Part shown: positions 27,073 through 35,796 of the stretch, in pieces
Position numbering within the stretch: position 1 is the first letter of the stretch
Layout of the letters: the number at the start of each line of letters is the position of its first letter
From: Kluyvera sp036759925
GTDB taxonomy: Bacteria > Pseudomonadota > Gammaproteobacteria > Enterobacterales > Enterobacteriaceae
Reading direction: 5' to 3'
Length of the DNA stretch: 64,000 nucleotides
Assembly (NCBI RefSeq): GCF_036759925.1
Contig: NZ_JAPKIB010000010.1
Coordinates: 62,001-126,000 of the forward strand
Translations under genes and position numbers: made by a program
Notes under the pieces: generated by a model
Databases searched by the model: none
The model's input: only the letters and a program-made list of their open reading frames with translations
What the model was told of the DNA's origin: nothing

Positions 27073-27096
27073 TTGGCCCGACGCCTGCTGGGCCAA
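27073..27096 (-). promoter_or_regulatory. Hairpin in the proW-proX gap
   Basis: TTGGCCC and GGGCCAA pair around ten bases. It could stabilise the 3' end of the proVW message or modulate proX expression. Confidence 0.5.
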
Positions 27097-27104
27097 TACG
27101 ATGG

Positions 27105-28166
27105 TTACTTAGAGAAGGGACGCATCAGGAGGCCAACCGGGCCGGTATTGAACCAGCGGCGATTGCCTTTGCTGCGAGAATCGCGGCCCACGGCCTGCGT
27201 CAGGCGGTCGAGAATAATCGCGAGGATAACGATCCCTACGCCGCCCACAGTGGCAAGGCCCATATCCAGACGACCGATACCGCGCAGTACCATCTGGCCC
27301 AGACCGCCAACGGCGATCATCGAGGCGATAACCACCATCGACAGCGCCAGCATCAGCGTCTGGTTCACACCGGCCATAATGGTCGGCATCGCCAGCGGCA
27401 GCTGCACTTTGAACAGCATCTGGCGCGGGCTGGCACCAAAGGAACGCGACGCTTCGATAAGGTCGGCCGGTACCTGGTTAATCCCGAGAATGGTCAGACG
27501 CACAATCGGCGGCAGGGCAAAGATAATGGTCACCACCACGCCCGGTACGTTACCGATACCGAACAGCATGACGATCGGCACCAGATAAACGAACGCTGGC
27601 GTGGTCTGCATCGCATCGAGCAGCGGCCGGATAATCTTCGACGCCCGTGGGCTGCGCGCCAGCCATATGCCGAGCGGCAGGCCTATCACCACGCAGAACA
27701 GCAGCGCGGTCAGCACCAGGGCAAGGGTAATCATCGCCTGCGACCATGCGCCGATAGCGCCGATAGCAATCAGCGAAATCAGGGTCGCAATGCCCATACC
27801 GACGCTGGAAATCTGCCAGGCGATCAGGGCGAAAATAATAATCGCCACCGGTGCAGGCATCCCCAGCAGTAGCTGCTGGAAGGCGCTCAGGATGTAATCG
27901 ACGGGCACGCGAATGCCCTGGAACACCGGGCGGAAGTGCGTGACCACCCAGTCGATCCCCTGCGTCACCCAGCTATCAAGCGGGATCAGCGTCTTATGGA
28001 ACGGATCCATAATATTGAAGTGCTCCGGTTGCGGTGCAGGCGCGTTATGCAGCCAGTCGGTGCCGCCGCCGGACGGTGCTGATGCCGGTGAACCCCAGGC
28101 ATCGGCGGAGTTAGCTGCACTATCGGCAGCCGGTGTGGTATCCCACGGATTTGATTGATCAGCCAT
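27105..28166 (-). CDS. proW: Glycine betaine/proline ABC transporter permease ProW
   Basis: A 353-residue membrane protein. A long hydrophilic N-terminal part (about 90 residues) precedes the BPD-type permease domain, with the EAA loop near DLIEASRSFGASPRQMLFKV. It is the translocation subunit of the ProU osmoprotectant importer. Its start overlaps the proV stop by 8 bases. Confidence 0.97.
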   Translation of the reverse strand: MADQSNPWDTTPAADSAANSADAWGSPASAPSGGGTDWLHNAPAPQPEHFNIMDPFHKTLIPLDSWVTQGIDWVVTHFRPVFQGIRVPVDYILSAFQQLLLGMPAPVAIIIFALIAWQISSVGMGIATLISLIAIGAIGAWSQAMITLALVLTALLFCVVIGLPLGIWLARSPRASKIIRPLLDAMQTTPAFVYLVPIVMLFGIGNVPGVVVTIIFALPPIVRLTILGINQVPADLIEASRSFGASPRQMLFKVQLPLAMPTIMAGVNQTLMLALSMVVIASMIAVGGLGQMVLRGIGRLDMGLATVGGVGIVILAIILDRLTQAVGRDSRSKGNRRWFNTGPVGLLMRPFSK

Positions 28167-29364
28167 TGTTCGTTGCCCCCTCGCGATCTAATGCCTGTAG
28201 CAGCATTCTTTTTGAAATAACGCCGACGTACTGCTGTTCTTCTCCAACAACCGGTACGGCGCAGGGTGCATGACCCACGTGAGAGAGCAATTCGCTAAGC
28301 GGTGTCTGGGCATCGACGGCCAGTGGCTCGTCAATTAATGCCGCCTCGATTCCCTGATTCGCCTTTAGGGCCTCTTTCAATGAATCGATGGAGACAATGC
28401 CAACAAACTTATTACCGCGTTCGATGACGTAACCATATTCACGGTCATCATCCTGTAATAATTTCAATGCCGAACGAGGGCCGAAACCTGGCGTTTTACG
28501 GATAAGGCCATCCGGGTTACGGCGGGCAATATCTTTGGCGCTAAAGACCTGGCTAATATCCACGCCGCGGAAGAAGGTGCGGACATAATCATTGGCCGGG
28601 TTATTCAGAATTTCATCAGGCGTGCCGACCTGTACGACTTCGCCATTTTGCATAATGGCAATACGGTCGCCAATTCGCATCGCTTCATCGAGGTCATGGG
28701 AAATAAAGACCACGGTGCGCTGATGCTTCGCCTGTAATTTTACCAACTCATCCTGCATCTCGGTGCGGATTAATGGGTCGAGCGCCGAGAAGGCCTCATC
28801 CATTAATAGAATGTCGGGGTTGATGGCGAGCGCGCGGGCTAAACCGACGCGCTGACGCATGCCGCCGGAGAGTTCGTCCGGGTAACCATGAGCGTAGTTC
28901 TCAAGGCCAACCTGACGCAGCGCGTCCAGCGCTTTCTCCTGACGTTCCTGGGCGGGAACGCCGGCGAGATCCATGCCGAAGGCGGTATTCTCCAGCACGC
29001 TCATATGCGGCATGAGCGCAAATGACTGGAATACCATCGCGATTTTTTTACGGCGAACTTCCCGCAGCTCGGCATCGGATATTTTGGCAATATCCATACC
29101 GTCTATCAGCACCTGACCGCGAGTCGGTTCTATCAGACGATTGAGAAGGCGTACCATGGTGGATTTGCCGGAGCCAGATAACCCCATGATGACAAATATC
29201 TCGCCTTCTTCAATGGCCAGACTGGCGTCTTTAACGCCAAGTGATAATCCAGTTTTATCGAGAATTTGCTCTTTGGTAAAACCTTTCTCGATATATTTAA
29301 ATGCTCGCTGTGGGTGCTCGCCGAATATTTTATAAAGATTCTTAACTTCTAATTTAACTGCCAT
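28159..29364 (-). CDS. proV: Glycine betaine/proline ABC transporter ATP-binding protein ProV
   Basis: A 401-residue ATPase with Walker A GLSGSGKST (residues 61-69), signature LSGGMRQRVGLARAL and Walker B ILLMDEAFSALD, then tandem CBS domains (about 280-400) that sense ionic strength. It is the first gene of proVWX. Osmotic induction in E. coli depends on H-NS binding within and upstream of proV. Confidence 0.98.
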   Translation of the reverse strand: MAVKLEVKNLYKIFGEHPQRAFKYIEKGFTKEQILDKTGLSLGVKDASLAIEEGEIFVIMGLSGSGKSTMVRLLNRLIEPTRGQVLIDGMDIAKISDAELREVRRKKIAMVFQSFALMPHMSVLENTAFGMDLAGVPAQERQEKALDALRQVGLENYAHGYPDELSGGMRQRVGLARALAINPDILLMDEAFSALDPLIRTEMQDELVKLQAKHQRTVVFISHDLDEAMRIGDRIAIMQNGEVVQVGTPDEILNNPANDYVRTFFRGVDISQVFSAKDIARRNPDGLIRKTPGFGPRSALKLLQDDDREYGYVIERGNKFVGIVSIDSLKEALKANQGIEAALIDEPLAVDAQTPLSELLSHVGHAPCAVPVVGEEQQYVGVISKRMLLQALDREGATNNG

Positions 29365-29773
29365 GCAATATGCGATTTCCTGTTTTTAGTTTATGTCGAT
29401 ATGCTACCTGATGAAAATAATGACCTGTTTATACCCTAGCATACTGAGACGATGTGACAACCCTCAATCCGTTTTCAATCGAAATAGCCAATAGGGTGAT
29501 ATCGCCGTCATTTCCCATGATATAAGGGCTGAGGGCGAATTGACGCTGATTGATTTTTTTATGAATTTCGATGCGAAATTTGGTTGAGATCTAAAAAACG
29601 GCATGAATATTGTCTGAAAAATCACTGCTGAATTTTGAGTGATATTTGTATGATGATGGCGATTTTTTGAGAAATATCCGGGTAATCATCAGGGGGATAT
29701 TTGGCAGGAAAATGGAGAATAATGGTGGGAAATTAACGCCCGCAAATAGCGATTATTTGCGGGCGTTTTTTCA
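29365..29773 (-). promoter_or_regulatory. proU upstream regulatory region
   Basis: A 409-base AT-rich gap between proV and the AhpD-like gene, without an ORF worth calling. By position it contains the osmotically controlled proU promoter and its H-NS-sensitive upstream element. GCCCGCAAATA near 29740 and TATTTGCGGGC near 29757 form a hairpin with a T run (about 29738-29770) that should terminate transcripts of the adjacent AhpD-like gene. Confidence 0.55.
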
Positions 29774-30205
29774 CTACATCCGCATGCTGACGGCAAGGCG
29801 GTTAAAGGCGTTCATCAGGCTGATGGCGAAGGTCATATCGCTAATCTGCTCGGCGCTGAAATGAACCAGCAGCGGCTGGTACACGCTGTCTTCTGCGCGG
29901 TTTTCAGCGATGTGGGTCAGATCTTCTGCCCAGGCCAGCGCTGCACGCTCGGCGTCGCTGAAGTGATTGCTCACTCGCCATCCCGCCAGCGCATCCAGCT
30001 TCACCTGATCCACGCCAGACTTACGCAGCGCTTTGCTGTGCATCTCCAGACAGAAGGCGCAGCCGTTAATCTGCGACACGCGCAGGTAAAGCAGCTCCAG
30101 CAGAGGGCGCTCCAGCGAGCTTTTTTCCAGGGCGATGCTGGCTTGAACCAGTCCGGCATAGACGTTCGGGCTCAGTTCACTATAGGGTTGGCGTAATGCA
30201 GTCAT
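29774..30205 (-). CDS. Carboxymuconolactone decarboxylase (AhpD-like) family protein
   Basis: A 143-residue helical protein with the redox motif CAFCLEMH (Cys-x-x-Cys-x-x-x-His, about residues 51-58) of AhpD-like alkylhydroperoxidases. It probably reduces peroxides or serves as a thiol-dependent oxidoreductase. It is divergent from a MocR regulator gene with only an 86-base gap, which suggests that regulator controls it. Confidence 0.82.
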   Translation of the reverse strand: MTALRQPYSELSPNVYAGLVQASIALEKSSLERPLLELLYLRVSQINGCAFCLEMHSKALRKSGVDQVKLDALAGWRVSNHFSDAERAALAWAEDLTHIAENRAEDSVYQPLLVHFSAEQISDMTFAISLMNAFNRLAVSMRM

Positions 30206-30247
30206 ATTGTCACTCCTCGTTCAAGATGGGACAAAAATAGCACTATA

Positions 30248-30293
30248 ATGGTCTTAAAAAGATAGCCATATTTGGAGTAAAAAATAAGACCAT
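30248..30293. promoter_or_regulatory. Inverted repeat in the AhpD-like/MocR divergent promoter
   Basis: ATGGTCTTA (30248-30256) and TAAGACCAT (30285-30293) form a perfect 9-bp inverted pair spaced by 28 bases. It overlaps a -10-like TATAAT (30244-30249) and the regulator start codon. The position suits an autoregulatory operator of the MocR protein; this is inferred. Confidence 0.5.
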
Positions 30294-31641
30294 GAAACCG
30301 GGCGGCGTACCACGCTATCAGCAGATTGCCAGAGAACTGAAAGCGGCGATGGAACAGGGTGAACTGAAGGCGGGCAGGCGCTTACCCTCCAGCCGGGTTT
30401 ATGCGCAGGAGCTTGGCGTTTCGAGGGTGACGGTGGAAAACGCCTACGGCGAGCTGGTGGCGCAAGGCTGGCTGGAGCGTCGCGGGCAGGCGGGCACGTT
30501 TGTAAGCGATCACTTAACCCTTGAGCCAGTTGCTGCCGAGCCTCTCGGTTTTGGCGGGGAACACTTCCAGCCGCAGCCTTTCCAGCTTGGTCTTCCCGCG
30601 CTGGATCTCTTTCCCCGTGGCCAGTGGGCGCGGGTGATGGGGCATCGGCTGCGCATACAAACGCGCTTCGACCTTGCGCTGGGCGACGTGTGCGGCGAAC
30701 TGTCACTGCGTCAGGCCATCGTCGAGTATCTCCGTCTCTCCCGCAGCATTGAGTGCGAGGCCGAACAGGTGTTTATCACCTCCGGCTACGCGGCTTCTAT
30801 GGGGCTTATCCTGCAGGCGCTGGAGGCGCGTGGGGAGGGAATGTGGATGGAAGACCCCGGGTTTCCATTGATTCGCCCGGTCATTGAACAGGCGGGCGTG
30901 ACGCTACATCCGGTGGCGGTAGATGAGGACGGTATGGACGTAGAATGGATAACCCAGCGCCCCACGACCGCGCGCTTTGCGCTGCTCACCCCGGCCCATC
31001 AAAGCCCTACCGGCGTGGCGCTATCGCTGCCACGACGTCGACAGCTGCTGGATTGGGCCGCACATCATGACGCGTGGATTATTGAAGATGATTACGACAG
31101 CGAGTTTCGCTATCAGGGTAAACCGCTGCCGCCGTTAAAAAGCCTGGATGCGCCGCAGCGAGTTATCTATGCCGGTACCTTCAGTAAGTCGCTGTTCCCG
31201 GCGCTGCGTACCGCCTGGCTGGTGGTGCCGTTACCGTTGGTGGCGGCATTTCGTCGGCAGGCACAGCGGCTGGCCTGCCCGGTGCCGGTGCTCTGCCAGC
31301 AGACGCTGGCGGATTTTCTGCGCGAAGGGCACTTCTGGCGGCATCTGAAGAAGATGCGCGTTCACTACGCCGAGCGTCGGCGCTGGCTGGAAACATCGCT
31401 ACGGGCTAACGGCTTTCAGGTGCTGGAGCAGTTGGGGGGCATTCAACTGGTGGTGACGGTAGACGGTGACGACCGACTCATGGCGCAGCGGGCCAGACAA
31501 GCGGGGCTGGCGGTGCAGGCGGTAAACGACTGGCGAGTCAGCCAACGCGGTAAAGCCGGGCTTATCATGAGCTTTACCAATATCGTGTCGCAGCAGATGG
31601 CCGATGCTCAGGTCGCGGCGCTGAAGGCCGCCATAAAATAA
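30292..31641 (+). CDS. MocR-type (GntR/aminotransferase) transcriptional regulator
   Basis: A 449-residue fusion of an N-terminal GntR winged helix (about residues 1-70, LPSSRVYAQELGVSRVTVENAY) and a fold-type I aminotransferase domain. The PLP lysine is Lys299 in GTFSKSLFPALR and the PLP-phosphate site is in SGYAASMGL. PdxR-like members respond to pyridoxal phosphate. Its likely target is the divergent AhpD-like gene. It ends in a terminator at 31646. Confidence 0.88.
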   Translation: MKPGGVPRYQQIARELKAAMEQGELKAGRRLPSSRVYAQELGVSRVTVENAYGELVAQGWLERRGQAGTFVSDHLTLEPVAAEPLGFGGEHFQPQPFQLGLPALDLFPRGQWARVMGHRLRIQTRFDLALGDVCGELSLRQAIVEYLRLSRSIECEAEQVFITSGYAASMGLILQALEARGEGMWMEDPGFPLIRPVIEQAGVTLHPVAVDEDGMDVEWITQRPTTARFALLTPAHQSPTGVALSLPRRRQLLDWAAHHDAWIIEDDYDSEFRYQGKPLPPLKSLDAPQRVIYAGTFSKSLFPALRTAWLVVPLPLVAAFRRQAQRLACPVPVLCQQTLADFLREGHFWRHLKKMRVHYAERRRWLETSLRANGFQVLEQLGGIQLVVTVDGDDRLMAQRARQAGLAVQAVNDWRVSQRGKAGLIMSFTNIVSQQMADAQVAALKAAIK

Positions 31642-31645
31642 AAAA

Positions 31646-31671
31646 CCCCGGGTATCAAAGATACTCCGGGG
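31646..31671 (+). terminator. Terminator of the MocR regulator gene
   Basis: CCCCGG-GTATC and GATAC-CCGGGG pair with one bulged T around AAA, with A-rich DNA before the stem. TTTTATT appears about 10 bases after it. Confidence 0.65.
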
Positions 31672-31708
31672 GAGACGCGTTTTTATTATCAACATCGTTG
31701 TGATGATA

Positions 31709-32035
31709 TTATCGACGACTGCCCAATAATACGCCAATAAAAATCCCCACTGCCGCGGCAGCGCTCACACTTTGCCACGGTTTATCGCGAATATAGTCAT
31801 CGGCACAGCCCGCAACGTCACATACGCTTTGCTGTATGCGGGTACGACCATTAATGCGCGCACGGGTTTCGCTCAGCAATTTCTTCGCATTGTGGCGGAC
31901 GGCCTCAATTTCGTCTTTGTCTTCGCTGGCCCAGCTCTTCAGGATGCTCTCAAGGCTGTCGGCTAATTGGCTGACGTCATTATGAATATCCTGGACTTCA
32001 TCATCAGCATCGTGGCGATTAAGTGATTTAAACAT
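31709..32035 (-). CDS. ygaM: YgaM, ElaB/YqjD-family membrane-anchored ribosome-binding-type protein
   Basis: A 108-residue protein with a helical, acidic N-terminal part and a single C-terminal transmembrane segment (WQSVSAAAAVGIFIGVLLG), typical of the ElaB/YgaM/YqjD family. Relatives tether inactive ribosomes to the inner membrane in stationary phase. The start at MFKSLNRHD follows GGAGAACC; the ATG four codons upstream overlaps that ribosome site. Confidence 0.9.
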   Translation of the reverse strand: MFKSLNRHDADDEVQDIHNDVSQLADSLESILKSWASEDKDEIEAVRHNAKKLLSETRARINGRTRIQQSVCDVAGCADDYIRDKPWQSVSAAAAVGIFIGVLLGSRR

Positions 32036-32185
32036 GAGGTTCTCCACAAAATTTGTTGGAGCAATAAGTGTAGGTCACCCGACATAATTTGCCGGAGATT
32101 GGTAGGTTTCTGGAATTATCTGAAAGCGAGGCGAATACTGATTACGGTAAGGTGGCGATGCAGTAAAAGATAAAGAGGATAATAT

Positions 32186-32530
32186 ATGTATTTACGACCT
32201 GATGAGGTGGCGCGCGTTCTTGAAAAAGCGGGCTTTACCATGGATGCGGTAACCTCGAAAGCCTACGGTTACCGTCGTGGTGAGAATTATGTGTACGTCA
32301 ACCGCGAAGCGCGAATGGGGCGCACGGCGCTGATCATTCATCCGGCGCTTAAAGATCGCAGTAACAAATTTGCCGAGCCGGCTTCTGATATTAAGGCCTG
32401 CGATCACTACGCAGAGTTTCCGCTCTATTTAGGCGGCGAAGTTGAGCAGCATTACGGTATCCCGCACGGCTTTAGTTCACGAATGGCGTTAGAGCGCTTT
32501 ATTGATGGGCTATTTGGCGAGAAGTTGTAA
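32186..32530 (+). CDS. ygaC: YgaC family protein
   Basis: A 114-residue soluble protein matching E. coli YgaC in order and sequence type (MYLRPDEVARVLEKAGFTMD and a conserved HYGIPHGFSSRMALERFI end). E. coli ygaC is Fur-regulated and of unknown function. It lies between ygaM and alaE, as in E. coli. Confidence 0.88.
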   Translation: MYLRPDEVARVLEKAGFTMDAVTSKAYGYRRGENYVYVNREARMGRTALIIHPALKDRSNKFAEPASDIKACDHYAEFPLYLGGEVEQHYGIPHGFSSRMALERFIDGLFGEKL

Positions 32531-32573
32531 GTAAGTGACTGGCTGGCTTAGCCAGTCACCTATACCAATATGA

Positions 32574-33023
32574 TTACGCTTTTGCCTGGGTGTACTGTTC
32601 CACGCGGAACAGGCGACGGCAGAAATCGAGGAAGTAGCCGTACGCGGCTCCCATCACCAGCGATACCACGGCGTTAGAACTTACCGCCGCCAGGATCTGG
32701 TGCCAGTCGGCACCCACGCTCAGCAGAATCAGCACATACACCGGCGACTGGAAGGTGACATAAGCCAGCGGATCCGCTACGCGTTTTACCCAACCCGCCG
32801 GGCTAATGCGAGCCGCCTGTCGCATAATAAAGTCGCGATAAATACCGTACGGCCACGCAATAATAATGTTGACCGGGATAGCAACCAGACGCGATGAAAG
32901 TGACTGCTCAAAGGTCATTCCTGAGAGAAATATTTCAATCATCATGTTCACGACGGAACAGTAGACAACCATGGCGAAAGTGTCTGCTGCCGCATGACGC
33001 AGGCGTGACTGCGCAGAGAACAT
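32574..33023 (-). CDS. alaE: L-alanine exporter AlaE
   Basis: A 149-residue membrane protein with four hydrophobic segments, close to E. coli AlaE throughout (start MFSAQSRLRHA, end YTQAKA). It exports L-alanine and protects cells from toxic accumulation. The start is set by homology; the longer open frame upstream has no membrane or family features. Confidence 0.95.
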   Translation of the reverse strand: MFSAQSRLRHAAADTFAMVVYCSVVNMMIEIFLSGMTFEQSLSSRLVAIPVNIIIAWPYGIYRDFIMRQAARISPAGWVKRVADPLAYVTFQSPVYVLILLSVGADWHQILAAVSSNAVVSLVMGAAYGYFLDFCRRLFRVEQYTQAKA

Positions 33024-33488
33024 CGGTATGCTCCTCGAAAATGAACGGTTAATACAGAAAGCGGTCTGTTTTATGGCGTTTTGGGTTGGTTTAATTGACG
33101 TGTATAGATTATCCATCTAGATTGGAACAAACAACTAGTGAAATATTTTTATTTAATGCGGTTTTGTCAATAAAATGCTCTGTTTTTGATTGTTTTATGT
33201 TCGCCGCGCTATTTTTGTTTTTGTTGTCTATTTTTTATATAAAAATCATTTAGTTAATCTCTGTTTCGAAATCGTAAAAAAGGATGAGAGATCGTGTGTG
33301 TTGGCGTAAAGGCACGGCAATGCTGATTTTTATGTGAATAAGGTCACGTTCAGCGTTTTTATCCGAAAATAAGCGGTTAATTTGGCGTTTAGTTCTGCAA
33401 TGGATGTTCGGGGGATATGCGGGATTTGTGGGTAACTATTCATAAATGTCGAAATGAGGCGGTGAGCGACGCTCACCGCAGCGCAACA
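33024..33488. other. AT-rich intergenic region where E. coli carries stpA
   Basis: 465 bases, very AT-rich in 33120-33300, without a credible coding frame. It should hold the alaE promoter. In E. coli the H-NS paralogue gene stpA lies between ygaP and alaE; no trace of it is visible here. Confidence 0.6.
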
Positions 33489-33668
33489 TCAGCAAACGCC
33501 AAAGTCGCCTTCTTCACTATACGGCGCAACGTCCGCCGCCTTTAACGTGTACTGCTTGCCGTTTTCATCGCTGGCCTGTACTGCAACGATGCTGTCTTCA
33601 TGTGCTTCAATCACTTTTAACTTTGGTCCGCCCATTTTCGGTTGAACCAGATCGCCAGGTGCAAACAT
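33489..33668 (-). CDS. YodC-like (DUF2158) small protein
   Basis: A 59-residue protein, too short for many ORF cut-offs. It starts MFAPGDLVQPKMGGPKLKV, which matches the DUF2158 pattern (GD-V-x-x-K-GGP-x-M/L-x-V), and ends EEGDFGVC. The fold is likely an SH3-like small barrel; the function is unknown. It lies 27 bases after ygaP on the same strand with a GGAG ribosome site, so it may be the last gene of a ygaV-ygaP transcript. Confidence 0.8.
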   Translation of the reverse strand: MFAPGDLVQPKMGGPKLKVIEAHEDSIVAVQASDENGKQYTLKAADVAPYSEEGDFGVC

Positions 33669-33695
33669 CTCAGGTGCTCCTTTGTTATTAAGTTC

Positions 33696-34235
33696 TTATA
33701 CGCCGGTGGTGGATGAGCGCCGATTCCACGGCATCACCGCCAGCAGTCGCGCCATGCCGCAAAACCCCGTCACTCCGGCAAAGGTTAACCCTGCACCCAC
33801 AAAGGCGCTGAGCAGGAAGAACGCGCTGGAGAGGCTATAGCCGAGCACGACGCCCAGTAAAATTAGCACGCCAGCGGCAATCTGTACCTGGCGCATTAGG
33901 GGTAGGGGCTGCGATCTATCCATCGCGGTGGCGAGCCCGGCCTGACGCCAGGCTTCAATGCCGCCTGTGAGGAGTTTGACTTGCGCCGGGGCCGCGGCGG
34001 CGATTAGGCGGCTCAGGTTGTTACGCGTGCGGTTGCCGGACTGGCAGTGAAAGATAACCACCGCGTCGGCGCTGGCGGTAAGCGTTGCGCCTTGTTCTAT
34101 GGCACCCAGCGGCAGCAGGCGAGCGGCGGGGATGTGTTCACGGGCATATTCGTCCGCATCGCGGATATCGACGAGGGTCGCACCTTGCTCAATCAACGCA
34201 AGGGCCGCTTGTGGGGAGATCTCTTCAACGGTCAT
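33696..34235 (-). CDS. ygaP: Membrane-associated rhodanese YgaP
   Basis: A 179-residue protein with an N-terminal rhodanese domain, active-site loop CQSGNRTRNN (Cys about 69), and two C-terminal transmembrane helices (about 117-170). It catalyses sulfur transfer at the inner membrane. It follows ygaV by 12 bases and is co-transcribed with it. Confidence 0.93.
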   Translation of the reverse strand: MTVEEISPQAALALIEQGATLVDIRDADEYAREHIPAARLLPLGAIEQGATLTASADAVVIFHCQSGNRTRNNLSRLIAAAAPAQVKLLTGGIEAWRQAGLATAMDRSQPLPLMRQVQIAAGVLILLGVVLGYSLSSAFFLLSAFVGAGLTFAGVTGFCGMARLLAVMPWNRRSSTTGV

Positions 34236-34247
34236 TTAGCTTCTCTC

Positions 34248-34547
34248 TTAGGGACAGTAGAGCGATTTTAAGGTGGCGACAATCTGCTGTACCGCCTCGT
34301 TCCGGATGGAATAGTGAATCCGCTGCGCATCGCGCTGGCTGTCAATCAGCCCCTCTTCCCGCATGCGGGCAAGGTGCTGAGAGGTAGCCGATGGGCTGAG
34401 CCCGCTGGCTTTCGCCAGTTCACCGGCGCTGGTGCCGGGGGCATCGCACAGCATGCAGAGGATCAGCAACCGGTTGGGGTTGCTCATCGCTTTTAGCAGC
34501 GCTGCCGCTTCACTTGCGCGTGTATTCAGGAGTTCACTGTCATTCAT
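34248..34547 (-). CDS. ygaV: ArsR-family regulator YgaV
   Basis: A 99-residue winged-helix regulator (recognition region SPSATSQHLARMREEGLI) with Cys residues in LCMLCDAPG and near the C-terminus (LYCP). E. coli YgaV represses itself and ygaP and responds to sulfide and tributyltin. The operon order ygaV-ygaP is conserved. Confidence 0.93.
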   Translation of the reverse strand: MNDSELLNTRASEAAALLKAMSNPNRLLILCMLCDAPGTSAGELAKASGLSPSATSQHLARMREEGLIDSQRDAQRIHYSIRNEAVQQIVATLKSLYCP

Positions 34548-35176
34548 ATCTATTTTAGGATTTACTTAATTAAGGAAATGCTAAACTAAAGATCGAGCTT
34601 TTACCAGCTAAGCGTTCAGCTTGTTAATGAATATGTTGAATTATGTGTGAGCGGTCTAAAAAATCTGCAGCAAGGGAAAAATGGAGGTAGGAATATTCTT
34701 AGTTTAACTTAAAAAAATAGCATTTTATGTGATAAAAGACGAGCGACGATGTGCATGTGGTAGTTAATTTCGTTAAATTTACATCGGTAATGTTACAATG
34801 CCGCCCTGTTTCTGAATATTAAATGTGTTCTCGTTTTTATTTTTAGATAACATGAATTCATAGTTTGTTATTTTTATTTATACGACGTAAATATTCTAAC
34901 GGCTATCTCACTAAACAATAATTTTGCATCGTGAATTAATGGTAATATTATTAATGTCGTATACCTAATGAATTAGCTTTCATTGGTTGTTGATTCAACA
35001 ATAAATATTAAAAGACTTCTGTTTGTATACATTAAACAGAGGGGTGGTTGCGCATTAAATACCCTGCGGATGGAATGAATACATTATAAACATGGAGGAT
35101 GTGATGGCCTCAAGGTCGGTAGGTAATATTTTAAACCAGATCTTCGGCTTAACTATAAGTTAAATTGAGAACAATT
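34548..35176. promoter_or_regulatory. Upstream region of ygaV and the fimbrial operon
   Basis: 629 bases of AT-rich DNA between divergent ygaV and the pilin gene, with no coding frame. A perfect palindrome TTGTTGATTCAACAA occupies 34987-35001. There is no second copy of it and no nearby fim-type recombinase gene, so phase inversion is not supported. The long AT-rich leader suits H-NS silencing of the fimbriae; this is inferred. Confidence 0.5.
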
Positions 35177-35734
35177 ATGAATACACAATTCCGCATTATG
35201 GCGTGCCTCGTTGCCGCATTAGTTTCTGGCGCGGCCAACGCTGCAGCAGCCTCTGCGCCGACTGCGCAAGGGGCTGGTGGACAGGTCAACTTTAAAGGCA
35301 CTATCACGGATGCTTCCTGCAACATAGACGCAGGTAGTAAAGGACAGGATGTCGACTTGGGTACCTGGGATAAGAGCTATTTTAGTGGTGCTGCTGAAAC
35401 GACAAAAACGGCCTTCAATATCAAAGTGACCGATTGCCCTAATTCGGTGAAGCAGGTATCCGTTTTGTTTGATGGTCAGAAGGACTCGCAGAAGCAAGAG
35501 CTACTTGCTGTGGCATCCGGTGGCGCTACCGGTGTGGGTATCAAACTGTACGAAGACGACCAAACCAGTAAGGTTGCGCTGGGTACTGCATCTAAAAAGC
35601 AAAACGTAATAGCCGGTTCCCAGGGGAATGGTTCTGCCGTTCTGACGTTCTATGCGGACTATATGTCTAACGGAGCGCCGATTACCGCAGGCCCGGCAAA
35701 CGGCGTTGCTGATTTTAATATGATTTACAACTAA
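35177..35734 (+). CDS. Major fimbrial subunit (type 1 pilin family)
   Basis: A 185-residue pilin with a signal peptide (cut near GAANAAAA), two Cys of the pilin disulfide (DASCNIDAG and VTDCPNSV) and the C-terminal beta-zipper motif ending NMIYN. The ATG at 35177 is preferred over an in-frame TTG at 35165. It is the first gene of a chaperone-usher operon and is followed by a hairpin, which lets pilin be made in excess. Confidence 0.9.
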   Translation: MNTQFRIMACLVAALVSGAANAAAASAPTAQGAGGQVNFKGTITDASCNIDAGSKGQDVDLGTWDKSYFSGAAETTKTAFNIKVTDCPNSVKQVSVLFDGQKDSQKQELLAVASGGATGVGIKLYEDDQTSKVALGTASKKQNVIAGSQGNGSAVLTFYADYMSNGAPITAGPANGVADFNMIYN

Positions 35735-35736
35735 TA

Positions 35737-35772
35737 AAACCGAGAGCAGAAGGTGACTTCTGTTCTCGGTTT
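35737..35772 (+). terminator. Hairpin after the pilin gene
   Basis: AAACCGAGAGCAGAA and TTCTGTTCTCGGTTT pair (one G-U) around seven bases. This is a common partial terminator that lowers expression of the downstream chaperone and usher genes. Confidence 0.82.
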
Positions 35773-35796
35773 CATCCTGGAACGTTGGGTATTCCC

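Noticed and set aside
34987..35001. TTGTTGATTCAACAA as one end of an invertible fimbrial switch
   Set aside because: There is no second copy in the leader and no recombinase gene nearby.
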